A stretch of DNA of 64,000 nucleotides from Nilaparvata lugens. Its lineage: Eukaryota > Arthropoda > Insecta > Hemiptera > Delphacidae. The first letter of the stretch is position 1. Each line of letters opens with the position of its first letter. The stretch is from NCBI RefSeq assembly GCF_014356525.2, contig NC_052516.1, positions 29,433,973-29,497,972 of the forward strand. Direction: 5' to 3'. The notes beneath the pieces are model-generated. The model was not told the origin of the DNA. It saw only the letters and a program-made list of their open reading frames with translations, and did not search any database. A program made the translations under genes and the position numbers. Shown here piece after piece: positions 23,391-35,200 of the stretch.

Positions 23391-24169
23391 AAAATCAAAA
23401 TGGATAAATAATTGAAATTCAATTTCATAATAATTATGTCCTTTCATCCTGAAGTACATACCGTATCTAAATGACAAGATAGTCTGTTACTTGGCCTGGA
23501 ATAATATTATTGTTTGTCAGTTGTTGTCAATTTTAGTTTGAAAGATCCATAAGAGACATGACGCGGTAACTTCACTTATGAAAATTTCAATGAAAGTTTA
23601 TGAAAGTTTTTGTCGATGTACCATAACATCCATCTATCAATTGGGAATATATATGAGAAACTCTATCAATGTCAATAATATCAACATTCCTCATTGGAAA
23701 TAATATATCACTACACTAATTTCTGTGCAGAGATTTCAGTCCCATCAAATTATTATTTTTTCTTTAAGGCTCAAGTGAATATAAATAAAAATTAGAAATC
23801 CAAGTACTTGATAATGACCTTAAATAGCTGAAAGTTGTCGTGATTAAACAATTTCAAAAAGTTACTTAGATTTCTAATTTTTATTTGTATTTCAGTCCCA
23901 GTTTAAGTTCAGTAATTAAGTTCCCTAGATCAAACTTATTCGAAAATTTGGATCGTTAGGGAAGTCTCCAGAATCCAGAATCAAACAATCTCCTCTCAGC
24001 GATTTATTTTATCAAGTACTGTATTACTGTGGAGGGGACAGAGAGCATCCTCTCCAGATCATTTTTAATGAGGTGCTCCACTGTTTGACAAAATGAGTTT
24101 CCTTTCTGAATTCTCAACATTCCTGCTTCTCAATTATACTGTACAAAGGAGAAATTAAAATTATTTTTT
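23391..24169. other. Unassigned DNA with a small foldback
   Basis: A short inverted repeat pairs ATAAATAAAAATTAGAAATC (about 23782) with GATTTCTAATTTTTATTTGT (about 23868), enclosing about 65 bases. It is probably a tiny MITE relic. The rest is unassigned. Confidence 0.5.
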
Positions 24170-24560
24170 GCCGAAATGTGAAATGAAGAAACGGACGGAA
24201 GAGGAGATAAATTACGATGTTTGGTGGAAGATGAAATTGAGAAACAAACGGAAAGAGATGTATGACTTAGGGAATGGGGTAGAAGAAGAAGGAGATATTT
24301 GTCGGAAGATGTAATGACAGAACGCGCATAGAAATGGGAGGAATTGGAGAGTAGAGCGAAAGAAAAAATACATGATTTGTCGGAATATGAAATATAGCGA
24401 CAGACAAAGCCATGAAAATTAGAAGGGATAGTGCAGGAGTGAAGGAGAGAAAGAGATCGTATGCTTGACTATGAAATGGAGGAACGGAGAAAAACTGGAG
24501 AAGAAGGAAGTGAGATATAAAATTAGTAAAGTGAGACGAGAGGGACAAAGAGTACATTAA
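24170..24560. repeat. Purine-rich degenerate repeat
   Basis: Recurring segments such as GAAATGAAGAAACGGACGGAA, GAAATTGAGAAACAAACGGA and GAAATGGAGGAACGGAG suggest an old tandem array with a period near 60-75 bases. Confidence 0.55.
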
Positions 24561-25397
24561 TGAATTGCACTTGTCATAAAACATGCCATTTCATTAAGTC
24601 CGTCTAGAGAAGCGTAATCTAGAATGAGACTCAAAAAATATGAAATAAACAGTCAGCAATGGATACTTTCCACTAATGAGAAATAACTCGTCCCATATTT
24701 CAAAGGCGACAATATCATGATTTTCGCAGTAGAAGAAACGTATGAAATTCTCTAGATTCCATTCCATATTCTGTATGCTATCAAAGATTATATTATCACA
24801 GATATATCTAGATATCCATAATTCATTTATGTTATTTGAAAATAACATGGAGTGATACAGCTTATTGAGAATTCAATAGAGTGGAGCTGTGCAAAATATT
24901 ATGATAACTATATTACATTACATTACATTTATTACACTCCTTAATCACAACATCAAATTAATTATTGGGAGAGAATCAACAGGATAAACACAAAACTGTT
25001 TCTCTCCCTAATTTTGATAAAAATAAAGAAGAAGAGTATGAATCTCTCCACAATTCACTTCAGATCCCAATACCCTGTTAAGAATTCATTAGAGTAAAAC
25101 GGTAAATATTATAGAAGATATAGTAGAATACACAAAAGTAGAGTTTAGTTTCTAGGAATTGATAGAGATCCCTTATCAAATACGTAAAATGTATGTTTAT
25201 TTCTCGAAAAATAATAAGTGATTGTGAAATTGAGTGTAGATCAGTGAATGTGAATAAGCTAGATGTTTCGAAAGGATTGAGTGTATTTGTCTGATGGATT
25301 CAATCTATTGTTTTGGATAGTTGCTACTTTGACTGTTGATAGTTGCTGCATACCAGCATACGCAACCGAATTGGGATCCGCACAAACGAAAAACCAC
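24561..25397. other. Unassigned DNA
   Basis: It contains a short ACATT pentamer run near 24910. No gene recognised. Confidence 0.4.
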
Positions 25398-25862
25398 CTT
25401 AAAGAAGATAATTCTGAGAACTTAAGCATGCGGCACACAGGGAAATTCCCGGCAGCGTCTACTACAGTAGCTGCTATGGGAAAGTGTAATTGTAAATGAC
25501 ATGTCCATTCTGATTTCTGATTCTGAGATCCGGATATTTCCAATTCCACGTCCCCGTTGCAGCTAGTGAACGCTAACAATGTCCTTGAATGCAGCGTGCT
25601 CTACGATGCAATTTATAAACTTCGGTATTCAATGTGTGAATTTTTAGGTAATTTGTGATTCAAGCCTTTTCTCCAAAAGAGAATAGTTATTCAATTCCGC
25701 ACTGGTGTAGAAATAAGCTATTGCACGTATTATAAATGGAGCCAAAAGAGGCACTTTCTCGGGTAACGGTACAAAATAATCAATTAAGAAATTTTTAAAA
25801 CCAAAGATTTATTGATAGCTAGAAACTTTTCTAACTACTATCAATAAAACTGTGGTTTTCGA
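25398..25862. repeat. Dispersed repeat P1, copy 1
   Basis: It matches 29143-29612: AGCATGCGGCACACAGGGAA, TTGCAGCTAGTGAACGCTA and GGCACTTTCTCGGGTAACGG are shared. The 3' end is a hairpin (ATTGATAGCTAGAAACTTTT with ACTATCAATAAAACTGTGG). A frame across it (25281-25499) is not conserved in the other copy and is not called. Confidence 0.8.
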
Positions 25863-26694
25863 AAATATTACAGCTCAAGTTTTAATTTTATACAACAAAA
25901 TTTAACAAACAGTTCCTATTTTAACAGGTACTTGAAAAGTAAGTTATCAAAAATATGAACAACTCTAGTTAAAAATATGATTTAGTCAAAAAATAAGAGA
26001 ATTGATAAATTTTAAAGAATGAATATGATTAGGGGAGCCTTGCTTTAAAAAACTATTATTTGTGCTTAGAAATGAATTTCAACTGTAAGCTTCAAGAAAT
26101 TAATATTAAGATTGTGTCTTTAGATATTAATCTAAAAAGAAGTAATAATTGAGTTTGCTCTTTACTATAATGCTATAAAATTTTATATACTTATTTGGGC
26201 TTTTTAGGGTGGGGTGGTGTAGATTTGAAATGAGGAAAATTGAAAATTCTAAATACAATCTTTACCTGGCTCAGTCAATTCCCTATAGGATAATTGAAGT
26301 CTGAAACCAAAAACTCACTCCTACACTGTCCAAAATCCAAGAGACTAAGAGAGACTCACAGCAACTCACAGCAACTAACTGCAAGACAGGGTCTGCCTGT
26401 TTATATACTAGAACCACGATTTTCCACCCCTCATCTCCCTTCGCCCTCTAGCTCCGCCTACCCTCAAACTCATCAGCCTAATATTCTGCTTACAAATTGA
26501 ATTCAAATATCAATTAAATTTACTATAATGTTCATTATGATATATCATTTTAAAATATGGCTCCCCTTCATTATTAAACAATGATATCTATATTTTATCA
26601 ATATTTAAACTCTGAAGTTTGGATACTGACATTTTGATACATACTCATCGAATTTGATCTTATAAATCAAATATGAAAATACTTCATAATATAT
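25863..26694. other. Unassigned AT-rich DNA
   Basis: A CAGCAACTCACAGCAACTAAC short repeat occurs near 26360. No gene recognised. Confidence 0.4.
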
Positions 26695-26697
26695 AAT

Positions 26698-26735
<38 letters not shown>

Positions 26736-26745
26736 GATATTATAT
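26695..26745. repeat. (AT)n microsatellite
   Basis: Alternating TATATA with few interruptions. Confidence 0.95.
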
Positions 26746-26981
26746 ATAAAAATATTAAATGAAGAACAAAACACAATTTCATACAGTATATAATTACAAT
26801 TGATTGAATAAATCAAATTAATAAGATACCAATTAATTACCACTTAATTAATTAAGCAGGTTTCTTATACTCATTGTCAACATGTTTCTATCAAATATAC
26901 CTAATTTACTCTATTTACAAATTTGTCCTTAGCCTATAAATTCGGATTCTTCTTCTTCTTGTTTTCCTTCCCCTTATGCCG

Positions 26982-27287
26982 CTAAGCGTCGGGTGCCTCC
27001 AGCCATTTCTTATATTGTACTCTATCCTGGGCCATCCTCCTAACGTCCGTCATTGTCTTTCCCTTTCCAGCCGCGATACTCGCCACATACTCGCTCCATT
27101 CCATCTGTGGTCGTCCCCTGCCTCGACGTCCCTCCGGTCTTGCTTCCATTACCATCCTTGCTTTTCTTTCCTCACTCATTCGTGTGACATGTCCATACCA
27201 ACCTAAAGCTTTTCGTTGGACAGAAATGATCAGCTCTTCCTCCTTTAGAGTATCTCTGATCACTCCATTTCTCACTCTGTCCCTCAT
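26982..27287 (-). pseudogene. Non-LTR retrotransposon reverse transcriptase C-terminus
   Basis: The minus frame, about 100 codons ending at a TAG at 26982-26984, reads as the tail of a LINE ORF2. It shows MRDRVRN, LGWYGHVTRM, EERKARMVMEARPEGRRGRG and RPQMEW, then an acidic end LEAPDA. The pattern RWYGHV.RM...R......PEGRR.RGRP..W is the conserved segment following the thumb of RTE/Jockey-like reverse transcriptases. No palm-domain FADD motif, endonuclease or upstream frame is present, so this is a 5'-truncated copy. It cannot make an active enzyme. Confidence 0.85.
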
Positions 27288-28204
27288 TCGGATTCAACCA
27301 ACTTAATTAGCTTATAATATTATTAAATATAATTATTGTACAACATTATGTTTGTTGAATACTTTATACATATAGCCTAATCTACTTCACGCCCTAGTTT
27401 TATAAACATGTACTCGGTTCATGTTTATGGTTTTATGTGATCACCATTCAAATAATTGATCATCAAATAATTGCTTCAATAATATTTATATGCTGACCAC
27501 GTGGTAAAATTGTAGCATATGCTAAACACGTGGTTACATTGTAAACTACATATCTATATTTACTTCTCTCCTAACTATATATCTATATTGCTATTCATAT
27601 TTTTCATTTACCTGCCATCAACTTATGCTATAGATATATACAAGGGTTAAAACAAAACACAGTGGGCCATGTGGTTTCTATTGTAGACGTGTCTGTGACT
27701 GACGTTGAGAATACTGTTAAGTTTCTAGGAAAGAATGATTTCGTTTCAAACTATTTTGGAAAAGAATAATGACCCCTGCGTCTGTCTAGGTAGGCTATTC
27801 AAATGCATTCTCAATAGTTTCGAGAAACGGTTCTTTTTATTATTCTAGCTCTTCGAGCGTTCATATTCTTACAATACAATATGTTTAGAGCACGTGTTAC
27901 AACAAATAACAGAAATCTACAATTTTTAAATTTTAGGAGAGCACGTGGTCGCCATTTGTGGCTCATATTCAGCATATTCTTATAATAGCAATATCCTTTT
28001 CATAATCGTCTACACTCTCATCTTCTTAAATGCCTATTTCCTATTTTGTGATGGCTATCTTTATAACAGGTAGCTAGCTAGCTATCTTTTGTATTTATCC
28101 TTTTGTAGGGATAATGGTGATATATATCATGGTCGAATCTAAAAAGAGCTTTATAGTTCTCAACTATTGGTTGTGATCGTATCTGGTATAGTTTCCTCTT
28201 CCTC
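27288..28204. other. Unassigned AT-rich DNA
   Basis: A near duplication TGCTGACCACGTGGTAAAATTGTA / TATGCTAAACACGTGGTTACATTGTA occurs around 27493-27545. The AGCTAGCTAGCTATC run near 28073 is palindromic. No gene. Confidence 0.45.
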
Positions 28205-28485
28205 ATACAAATTAGTTGAGCCATTTCACTATGAGCAAAAGGTGATAAGCTGCTCTAGACTAGACTCACCTTTTTTGAAACATTTGCTTCAAAAGTTGAG
28301 CAAATGCTCTAGTTTATTCATACAATTTTGAGCAAAAGCTTTTACTTTTGAGCAAATGCTCAAACTATTTTTTTGATGAGCATGAGCAAAAGGCTTTGCT
28401 CACGTTTATTCATAGAAAATGAAGCAAATGCTCCACATTTTAGAAGTATAAGCAAATGCTCAACTTTATTCTTATGGCCCAATAT
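28205..28485. mobile_element. Palindrome-rich MITE-like repeat
   Basis: GAGCAAATGCTC, GAGCAAAAGCTTTTGCTC-like and TGAGCATGAGCAAAAGGCTT motifs recur at least six times in alternating orientation. The ends (GTTGAGCCATTTCACTATGAG and TGCTCAACTTTATTCTTATGGC) are imperfectly inverted. Class unknown. Confidence 0.55.
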
Positions 28486-29142
28486 TTTGTTTGACTGTAC
28501 AAATAGAAAAATTGGTTTCAAAATTTGAAATGTGTCAAGTGTTTTCCATCACTTCATATCGATTAACAGTAGAGATCCCATCGAACACATGATAAAATGA
28601 GTCCATCTCTAGGATTATATTTGAAAAAAATATATTAATAGATTCATTCATTTGAATTATACAATGGAACACTACTTGACACGACTCATTAATACAGTAA
28701 CCATGTACGGTACAAATATTAGGCTACTGGTATACAGTGATATTGCTTTTATCAAATCTAGTGAACACTTGTTATGCAATGAATCTCGCCTGTTCATAGA
28801 AATAATACATGGAAAAGATATAATACATGGGATGTGTTTTTGAGCTAACAACACAAAATCTTCAGCTCAAACTTGTCCAACATCAGTACAAGTATGATGT
28901 CTTTAGAAAAACCAAAGCTTAACGAGTCTTCTATCTGTGAAACTACAGTAGGTGAAAACTATTCTCATATCGAGAGGAAATTGAGAAACTAAATAACAAC
29001 AAAGTAGTTAATATGTTCCTTCTTTCATCACCTGACAGTGAGAAACAAAATGAGGTTCATACCAATGACCAAGTTCAGTGACATTGGACACCCATACATA
29101 CGTTTTGAGTTGAAACGGAGAAACTGCTAGGTTTTGTCTGTA
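28486..29142. other. Unassigned DNA
   Basis: No feature recognised. Confidence 0.4.
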
Positions 29143-29612
29143 CTCCTGAAGAAGATAATTTTGAGAGCTTGAGCATGCGGCACACAGGGAAATTCCCAGC
29201 AGAGTACACTAGTTGCTATGGGAAAGAGGAATTGAAAAGGTCATGTCCATTCTCAGTTCCGGATATTTCCAATTCCGCGTCCCCGTTGCAGCTAGTGAAC
29301 GCTACCAATGTCCTTGAGCACTTGACCAGTGCTCTACGATACAATTCATAAACTTCGGTATTCAAGGTGTGAATTGTTAGGTAATTTGTGATGCAAGCCT
29401 TTTTTCCAAAAGAGAATAGTTATTCAATTCTGCACTGGTTTAGAAATAAGCTATTGCTCGTATTATGAATGAAGCCAAAAGAGGCACTTTCTCGGGTAAC
29501 GGTACAACAATGATCAATTAAATGAAAAGACTAAGAAATTGTAAAACCAAAGATTCATTGATAGTTAGAAACTTTTCCAACTACTATCAATAAAACTGTG
29601 GTTTTTGACAAT
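29143..29612. repeat. Dispersed repeat P1, copy 2
   Basis: Homologous to 25398-25862, with an added GAGCACTTGACCAGT segment and several indels. It ends with the same hairpin (CATTGATAGTTAGAAACTTT / AACTACTATCAATAAAACTG). Confidence 0.8.
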
Positions 29613-29789
29613 TTCTTAGTTTTTTATTAAAATGAATAATTACCACAATATCAACTTCTCAACTACACAAAAAGGGAAAAATAATCAATTTAAGATAGTT
29701 GGACCATTCATCCAGAACCGCTGTTTATAGTTAAGGTCCAAACAAGGCACACCAATCAATTGATCATTTGTATGAAACATTGAATTATT

Positions 29790-30002
29790 GGAGGTGTGTG
29801 GAGGAGTCTCTGGGGACTACTATTGGAACAGGTGAAGAGGAAGAGGAGGAGAAAGAGGAGTAGCAGGAGGAGGAGTAGGAGGAGGAAGAGGAAGATTATG
29901 AAGAGGAATAGGAGAAGGGAGAAGAGGAATATGAGGAGGAGGAGGAGGAGGAGGAGAAGGGAGAAGAGGAATATGAGGAGGAGGAGGAGGAAGAGAGGAT
30001 GA
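29790..30002. repeat. Purine-rich GGA tract
   Basis: GAGGAGGAGGAGGAGG runs plus two copies of GGGAGAAGAGGAATATGAGG. It encodes only low-complexity Arg-rich or Pro-rich frames. Confidence 0.85.
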
Positions 30003-30834
30003 GTAAGTCACCTGGGGAGATTGGTGGACATAATCAGGCTTTATAGAGTTGGTTGGAGGTGGGTAGAGGGTATTGTTGTATGCTATCTGAACAGACACGA
30101 GCAATTACCCTGTGGATGCTTCATGTTTCATTATCGCCATGATTGCCAGGTCAGTTCGGGGACCCCAAGCCCCCCAGCTTTGGCTTTGTCAATTGTAATT
30201 GATAGTTGGCCAACTGAGTCTGTGAATGAGCCCTGCATTATTATAATATCCTGCCCACTATATTTGTACTCCACTACAACATGAAATCGATGCTGCTTTC
30301 ATAACTTGGAATGAATTCTATTTTCTATATTCTGCTAGTATTGGCAATGATAGTTTGCCAACTGCGACCGTGGAAAAGCCCTGCATTATTATAATATCCG
30401 GCCCACTAAAATCATATTCAACTACAAGAGAAATTATTGATTCTTTCATAACTTGAGATGGATTTTATTTCCTATTTTCTGATAGTATTGACAATAATAG
30501 TTGCTAACTGAGTCCGTGAATAAGCCATGCATTATTATAATATCCGTCCCACTAAAGTCTTATTAAACTACAAGAGAAATGATTGTTTCTTTCATAACTT
30601 GAGATAGATGTTATTTTCTATTTTCTGATAGTTCTGACAATAATAGTTGCCAACTCGGTCTGTGAATAAGTCCATCATCAATAATATCTCATTTGTGTAT
30701 GCTAAGTGAATTCCTGATTCAATTTTCAATGGCTGATGCTCCTGTTTGTATACAAAGTTTATTCTCCAGCAAGCAGTATTGTATTAATTGACTATACACT
30801 ACGCATTTTTGTTGAATTCAATATTTAATTATTG

Positions 30835-31373
30835 TTTTTCCTACAGTTACGTTGAAAAGTGGCCATTGCTGCTCTGATTACAGAACGCAAAGAATCACTT
30901 TTCCGCTCTAGTGCGGGAAAATTTTTTCTGCACTCCAGATTTCCAACATGGCAACGCGAAATACTTAGTAGGTTATATGGAGCAACAGTGCAGCAAAATC
31001 AAAATGAAGTTGGTAACAGTGACTGCTGTGGCTGCTATAGTGAGCAGAGGTGCAACCAAGCACAACGCGCTAATTATTAGTATTAGATATTATAACCAAG
31101 GACAACGAGGACTTTAGGGTTTTAGGATTAAGGTTTTTATCAATAATAAAATTACACAGAAAAACATTTGATGGATTTCAGGCAATTTTACCCATAATTA
31201 CCCACTTTTCATATTCAATGGTAACTGTAGGAAAACTTAATGTGAAATACGTGCGCAAAGTTCCTCTGCTGCACTCAAGAAACCATTCCGCCCTCGCCTA
31301 CGGCTCGGGCGTAAACGTTTCTTTCGGTGCAGCAAACTGTCACTTTGCGCACTAGTTGCACAAATAACTATTA
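30835..31373. repeat. Dispersed ~530-bp repeat D1, copy 4
   Basis: An uninterrupted copy, TTTTTCCTACAGTTACGTTG to TTGCACAAATAACTATT. It is the closest relative of the split copy at 18690-20045 and serves as the empty-site reference for it. Confidence 0.85.
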
Positions 31374-31625
31374 ACTATTTCCGTCATGTACTTGTCATTG
31401 AATAAGGATTTATTTATTCATCTTGCCAACTATTTTTGTCCTCCAGTACAATACAGATTGGTTTTCTCATATTTTGAAATGAACTCTATTCCCTATATTT
31501 TATTAGTTTCGGCATTAATAGTTTGTCAACTGAGCCTTTGAATAAGCCCTGCATTATTATACAAGTAATATTCTGTACACTATATTCGAGCTGCAGTACA
31601 AGAGAAATTGATTCTTTCATACATG

Positions 31626-32480
31626 AAAAAATCTGGTGTGGCGCACTCACACAACTTTCCTTGCCGTTATGAAAATTGATCACCTGACGCTAGTGTTCCC
31701 GCGCATCTCAAGTCTACTATCCAAAGATTTGAGCCAGCTGGTGACAGGGCAATAACACTGAAGATACACGAGGTGTGCTATCTCTTCATAGTGAATCATT
31801 TAATAGAATCAACAGTTGCTAACAGTTTGCAATTGGATAATTACATTTTCTCGAATTTCGAGCTTATTTTTAATTTTAGGTGAAAATGTTACTGAACATT
31901 AATTGTAGAGATTCTCATGCTCAATCTTTTCCACTCGAAATGTTTTGTTTAAATTGTATCTGAAGCCTGATAATAGAGAATCTGAAATCAAACTTTGCAT
32001 AGATGGGGCGGAGCTCCTGAAATTTTTACAGATATGGGACTTGTGGCAGTTGATAGAGCTCATCGATGACTATTCCAAGTATAACTTTAATCAAAATCGT
32101 TGGAGCCGTTTTCGAGAAAATCGCGAAAAACCCTGTTTTCGACAACATTTTCGCCATTTCAGCCGCCATCTTGAATCGCATTTGTTCGAAATTGTTCGTG
32201 TCGGATCCTTATATTGTAAAGACCTTACGTTTCAAATTTCAAGTCATTTCGTTAATTGGGAGATGAGATATCGTGTACACAGACGCACATACACTCATAC
32301 ACACACACACACACAACACACACACACACACACACACACATACAGACCAATGCCCAAAAACCACTTTTTTGGACTCAGGGGACCTCGAAACGTATAGAAA
32401 TTTAGAAATTGGGGTACCTTAATTTTTTTCGGAAAGCAATACTTTCCTTACCTATGGTAATAGGGCAAGGAAAGTAAAAA
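31626..32480 (+). mobile_element. Element K1, copy A, with short CA repeat
   Basis: It runs from AAAAATCTGGTGTGGCGCAC to GGGCAAGGAAAGTAAAAA. Copies B (46953-47750) and C (49225-50438) are inverted relative to this one. Near the 3' end is a hairpin (TACTTTCCTTACCTA / TAGGGCAAGGAAAGTA), and CTTTCCTTGCCGTTAT lies near the other end. Frames at 31945-32397 and 32066-32266 are repeat-derived: the first runs into a His/Thr tract from the CA repeat, and neither has a known domain. Confidence 0.85.
32299..32341. repeat. (CA)n microsatellite in K1 copy A
   Basis: About 20 CA dinucleotides with one interruption. Confidence 0.95.
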
Positions 32481-32722
32481 CTGGAATTCAATTCTATCCT
32501 ACTCCTTATAATTTTGATAAGATCAGCAATAATTATTTGTCAACTCAATCCGTGATTCAGCTCTGCTTTATCATAATATCCTGCCAACTATATTATTTGT
32601 ACTCGACTGGAAGAGAATGTGGAAATCATTCTTCCGTATTTTGGAATGTCAAATGATAGTATTTTGGCAATAATAGCTAGCGTACTGAGTCTGTGAATAA
32701 ACACTTATCCACTACCTATAAT

Positions 32723-32987
32723 CATAGAGAAACAATATCATAAGTAGATATCCCTTGGTATAGGGCGTTAATGTCGCAACTTTTACTGTTATCTCAAGCC
32801 GATAATTCATGTAGTTCTTTTCCGTGAAGCTGTGTGACACTGGTAGTCTCTCATATTGTGCCGTTCATACACTCTCACCCCAACAAAACCGTAATATTCG
32901 ACAGTAATCAGCTTGAGATAACAGTAAAAGTTGCGACATAAACGCCCTATACCATGGGATATCAACTTACGCTATTGTTTCTCTATG
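32723..32987. mobile_element. Foldback MITE F7, copy 1 (265 bp)
   Basis: Terminal inverted repeats of about 80 bp begin CATAGAGAAACAATA and extend through TTTTACTGTTATCTCAAGC. Exact 7-bp direct repeats CTATAAT flank it at 32716-32722 and 32988-32994. The loop holds GTGAAGCTGTGTGAC and GTGCCGTTCATACACTCTCA. Noncoding. Confidence 0.92.
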
Positions 32988-33010
32988 CTATAATATCCTG
33001 TCCACTATAA

Positions 33011-33710
33011 TTTGTTGACTAATATAAATTCAAGAAGGTTGAATTAACACTGATACTTTCAGATAGGGATTGAATGATTATTCAATATTCATCTATATTC
33101 TGTCAATTGAGATTATTGATAGCTATTCAACTGAATCTGCGTGAACAGGGTCTGTGTTACTACGAACATCCTTTTCTACAAGAGGATGAGTAGAAGATTC
33201 ACTCATATGTTGGTATTAATTGTATTTCCACGATTTAGTCAGATAAAGTTATCAATAGTTTCTCAACTTGGTCCGTTAATGAGCGCTTTTTTATTATTAT
33301 AATAACCTTTCCTGAAATAACTCTTCAAACCTGTCTGATTTATCTGCGCTTTACTGTATGAGGAGACGAGAATGGCATTCTTACAGTTCATAAATAGAAT
33401 GCATTTTCTTTATTTTGACAACAGAAACACATCTCTCTTCAACAAAATTCACTCATCGATGAAAATGCTACTTCCAATGTTCCAGTGATCCAGTGATCCA
33501 ACACTCTGGAAACAATGATTGGTATACTAAACTCTTATGATAATATAATAAACTATTTTGATAATCTCATTCCATATTTTCAATTATTCAGATGTGTTTT
33601 GCTGTGTTTCCTCTTTAAAAAATGTATTATATATAAGAACTATTGGATAATTCATAATAATAATTTCAAACTTCATAATAATTAGCAATACTAATAATAA
33701 TCTCTAACTC
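33011..33710. other. Degenerate continuation of the tandem array, otherwise unassigned
   Basis: Faint array-like segments (CAACTGAATCTGCGTGAACAGG near 33130, TCAACTTGGTCCGTTAATGAGC near 33265) suggest decayed units. No gene. Confidence 0.45.
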
Positions 33711-34040
33711 TTTAAATAATAGAAATAATCTCATACTAAATCATGACTCAAGGAAAAAAGACCACATTGATATTCCATATCACCGTCTTGTCATAAGCAT
33801 GAAACACTATGACAGCATAGGCTTGAGAATGTACAATAAGTTGCCATTGGATATCAAATTAATGTTGTGGAAGTATTGTTTTTTTTCAATTACTTTTTGA
33901 GTGGCTGGTTTTGAGACCTTTCTATTGTTTGACTTTGTGACTTTAAACTATCGCTTTGACTTTATTATTTTGTAGTTGTATTACCATGACTTTGTCAATT
34001 ACCTATATTGGTCTACGACAATAAAATCTATTCATTTACT
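33711..34040 (+). pseudogene. CR1/Jockey-type LINE ORF2 C-terminus and 3' tail
   Basis: From about 33727 the plus frame reads NLILNHDSRKKDHIDIPYHR, then HYDSIGLRMYNKLPLDIKL, and stops at a TGA at 33898-33900. The spaced motif I.P.HR...Y.....LYNKLP..IK is a well-known C-terminal signature after the reverse transcriptase of CR1/Jockey-like elements. The noncoding tail ends CGACAATAAAATCTATT, typical of these LINEs' 3' ends. Only the last ~60 codons survive, so this is a 5'-truncated insertion. It lies just after the tandem array and shows no link to any host gene. Confidence 0.75.
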
Positions 34041-34627
34041 ATATTTTCAATTTCTCAGATGTATTTTGCTATGTTCTCAATTTTCCAGAAATATAATATA
34101 TATTCGAATCTCCAATCAATAAAATAAATCGCATTCTTGCGATGATTTATCATCATCGTCGACTATGTGCAACATGGATAACTGAAATTTCTTCTGATCC
34201 TTTTTACCAAAAATCATCAGGTTTTTGCATAGAAAATTAAATTGAAACGCACCATATTTCATCATGTCTCCACGTACACAATCTTATACATTCAACCCAG
34301 TGCTATTTAGCCAGGAAGAACCCTGCAGCTCATAACTCAAAATCTCACCACACCATTTATACATCACACAAACACACACATACCCACAAAGTAACACACA
34401 CACATTACCAGCACAGAAATACGTGCATTCTCGCAAGGATATACCCACACATACTAACGAAACCATAGCCTACACACATATACTTACAAACACGTGTGAG
34501 GGTCTCAGGAACCTGGGGACGTTAACAAATTATGAGGGATCTACAGGATTGAGCACGCAAGATACATTTGCTGAATGGGGAAAGGACTTGAAGCCGCTGA
34601 GGTCCCCTCTGCTACTGATTCATTCAA
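34041..34627. other. Unassigned DNA with CACA-rich segment
   Basis: ACACACACATACCCACAA-type runs occur from about 34367 to 34490. No gene recognised. Confidence 0.4.
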
Positions 34628-35200
34628 AACTGTCAGCAATTCTGATAAATAACAGCGATCCCACTCATCCAACTAATGCTGACAGATCCAATTGAATTTC
34701 AATCCATGCAGATAGTGCGAGATTCAATCTATTCTGTCAGTAATCCTTGTAAGTAATACCAATCCCACCCATTCAAGTAATGCTGACAGTTTCAATTGAA
34801 TCTTACTCCTTGTAGCTAGTGTAAGATTCACTGTAAACTGACAGCAATCCTTGTAAGTAACACTAATCCCATCCATTTAACTAATGCTGACAGTTTCAAT
34901 TGGATCTTACTCCTCGTAGCTAGTGTGAAATTCACTGTAAACTGTCAGTAATTCTTGTAAGTAACACCAATCCCACCCATTCAACTAATACTGACAGTTT
35001 CAATTAAATCTTACTCATCGTAGCTATTGTCAAATTCACTGTAAACTGACAGCAATCCTTGTAAGTAACACCAATCCCATCCATTCAACTAATGCTGACA
35101 GTTTCAATTGAATCTCAGTCCTTGCAGCTAGTTTGAACTGTCAGCACCCACTATATAAACATCAATGCTCTTCATTCAACCGATGCTGACAAATTAAAGT
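34628..35200 (+). repeat. ~104-bp tandem repeat, about 5 units
   Basis: GCTGACAGTTTCAATTGAAT recurs at about 34678, 34783, 34887, 34990, 35094 and (diverged) 35187. Each unit also holds CTGTAAACTGACAGCAATCC and TTGTAAGTAACACCAATCCC. Edge units are more diverged than the central ones. Confidence 0.92.

Larger units (their letters stand above)
30175..33010 (+). repeat. ~148-bp tandem array broken by three transposons
   Basis: The phase marker AACTGAGTCYGTGAATAAGCC with ATTATTATAATATCCKGCCC recurs at about 30211, 30360, 30507, 30651, 31530, 32545, 32690 and 33000. The first three intervals are 149, 147 and 144 bp. Later units are separated by a D1 repeat (30835-31373), a K1 element (31626-32480) and an F7 MITE (32723-32987). 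Removing those restores consecutive units. The units have diverged, so the array is old and the insertions younger. Confidence 0.8.

Noticed and set aside
25281..25499. 72-codon frame with a hydrophobic N-terminus resembling a secreted peptide
   Set aside because: Most of its length lies in repeat P1 and is not conserved in the second copy. There is no exon or splice evidence.
31945..32397. 150-codon frame (MFKLYLKPDNRESEIKLCID...) as a possible gene
   Set aside because: It lies wholly inside element K1 and ends in microsatellite-encoded His-Thr. No known domain.
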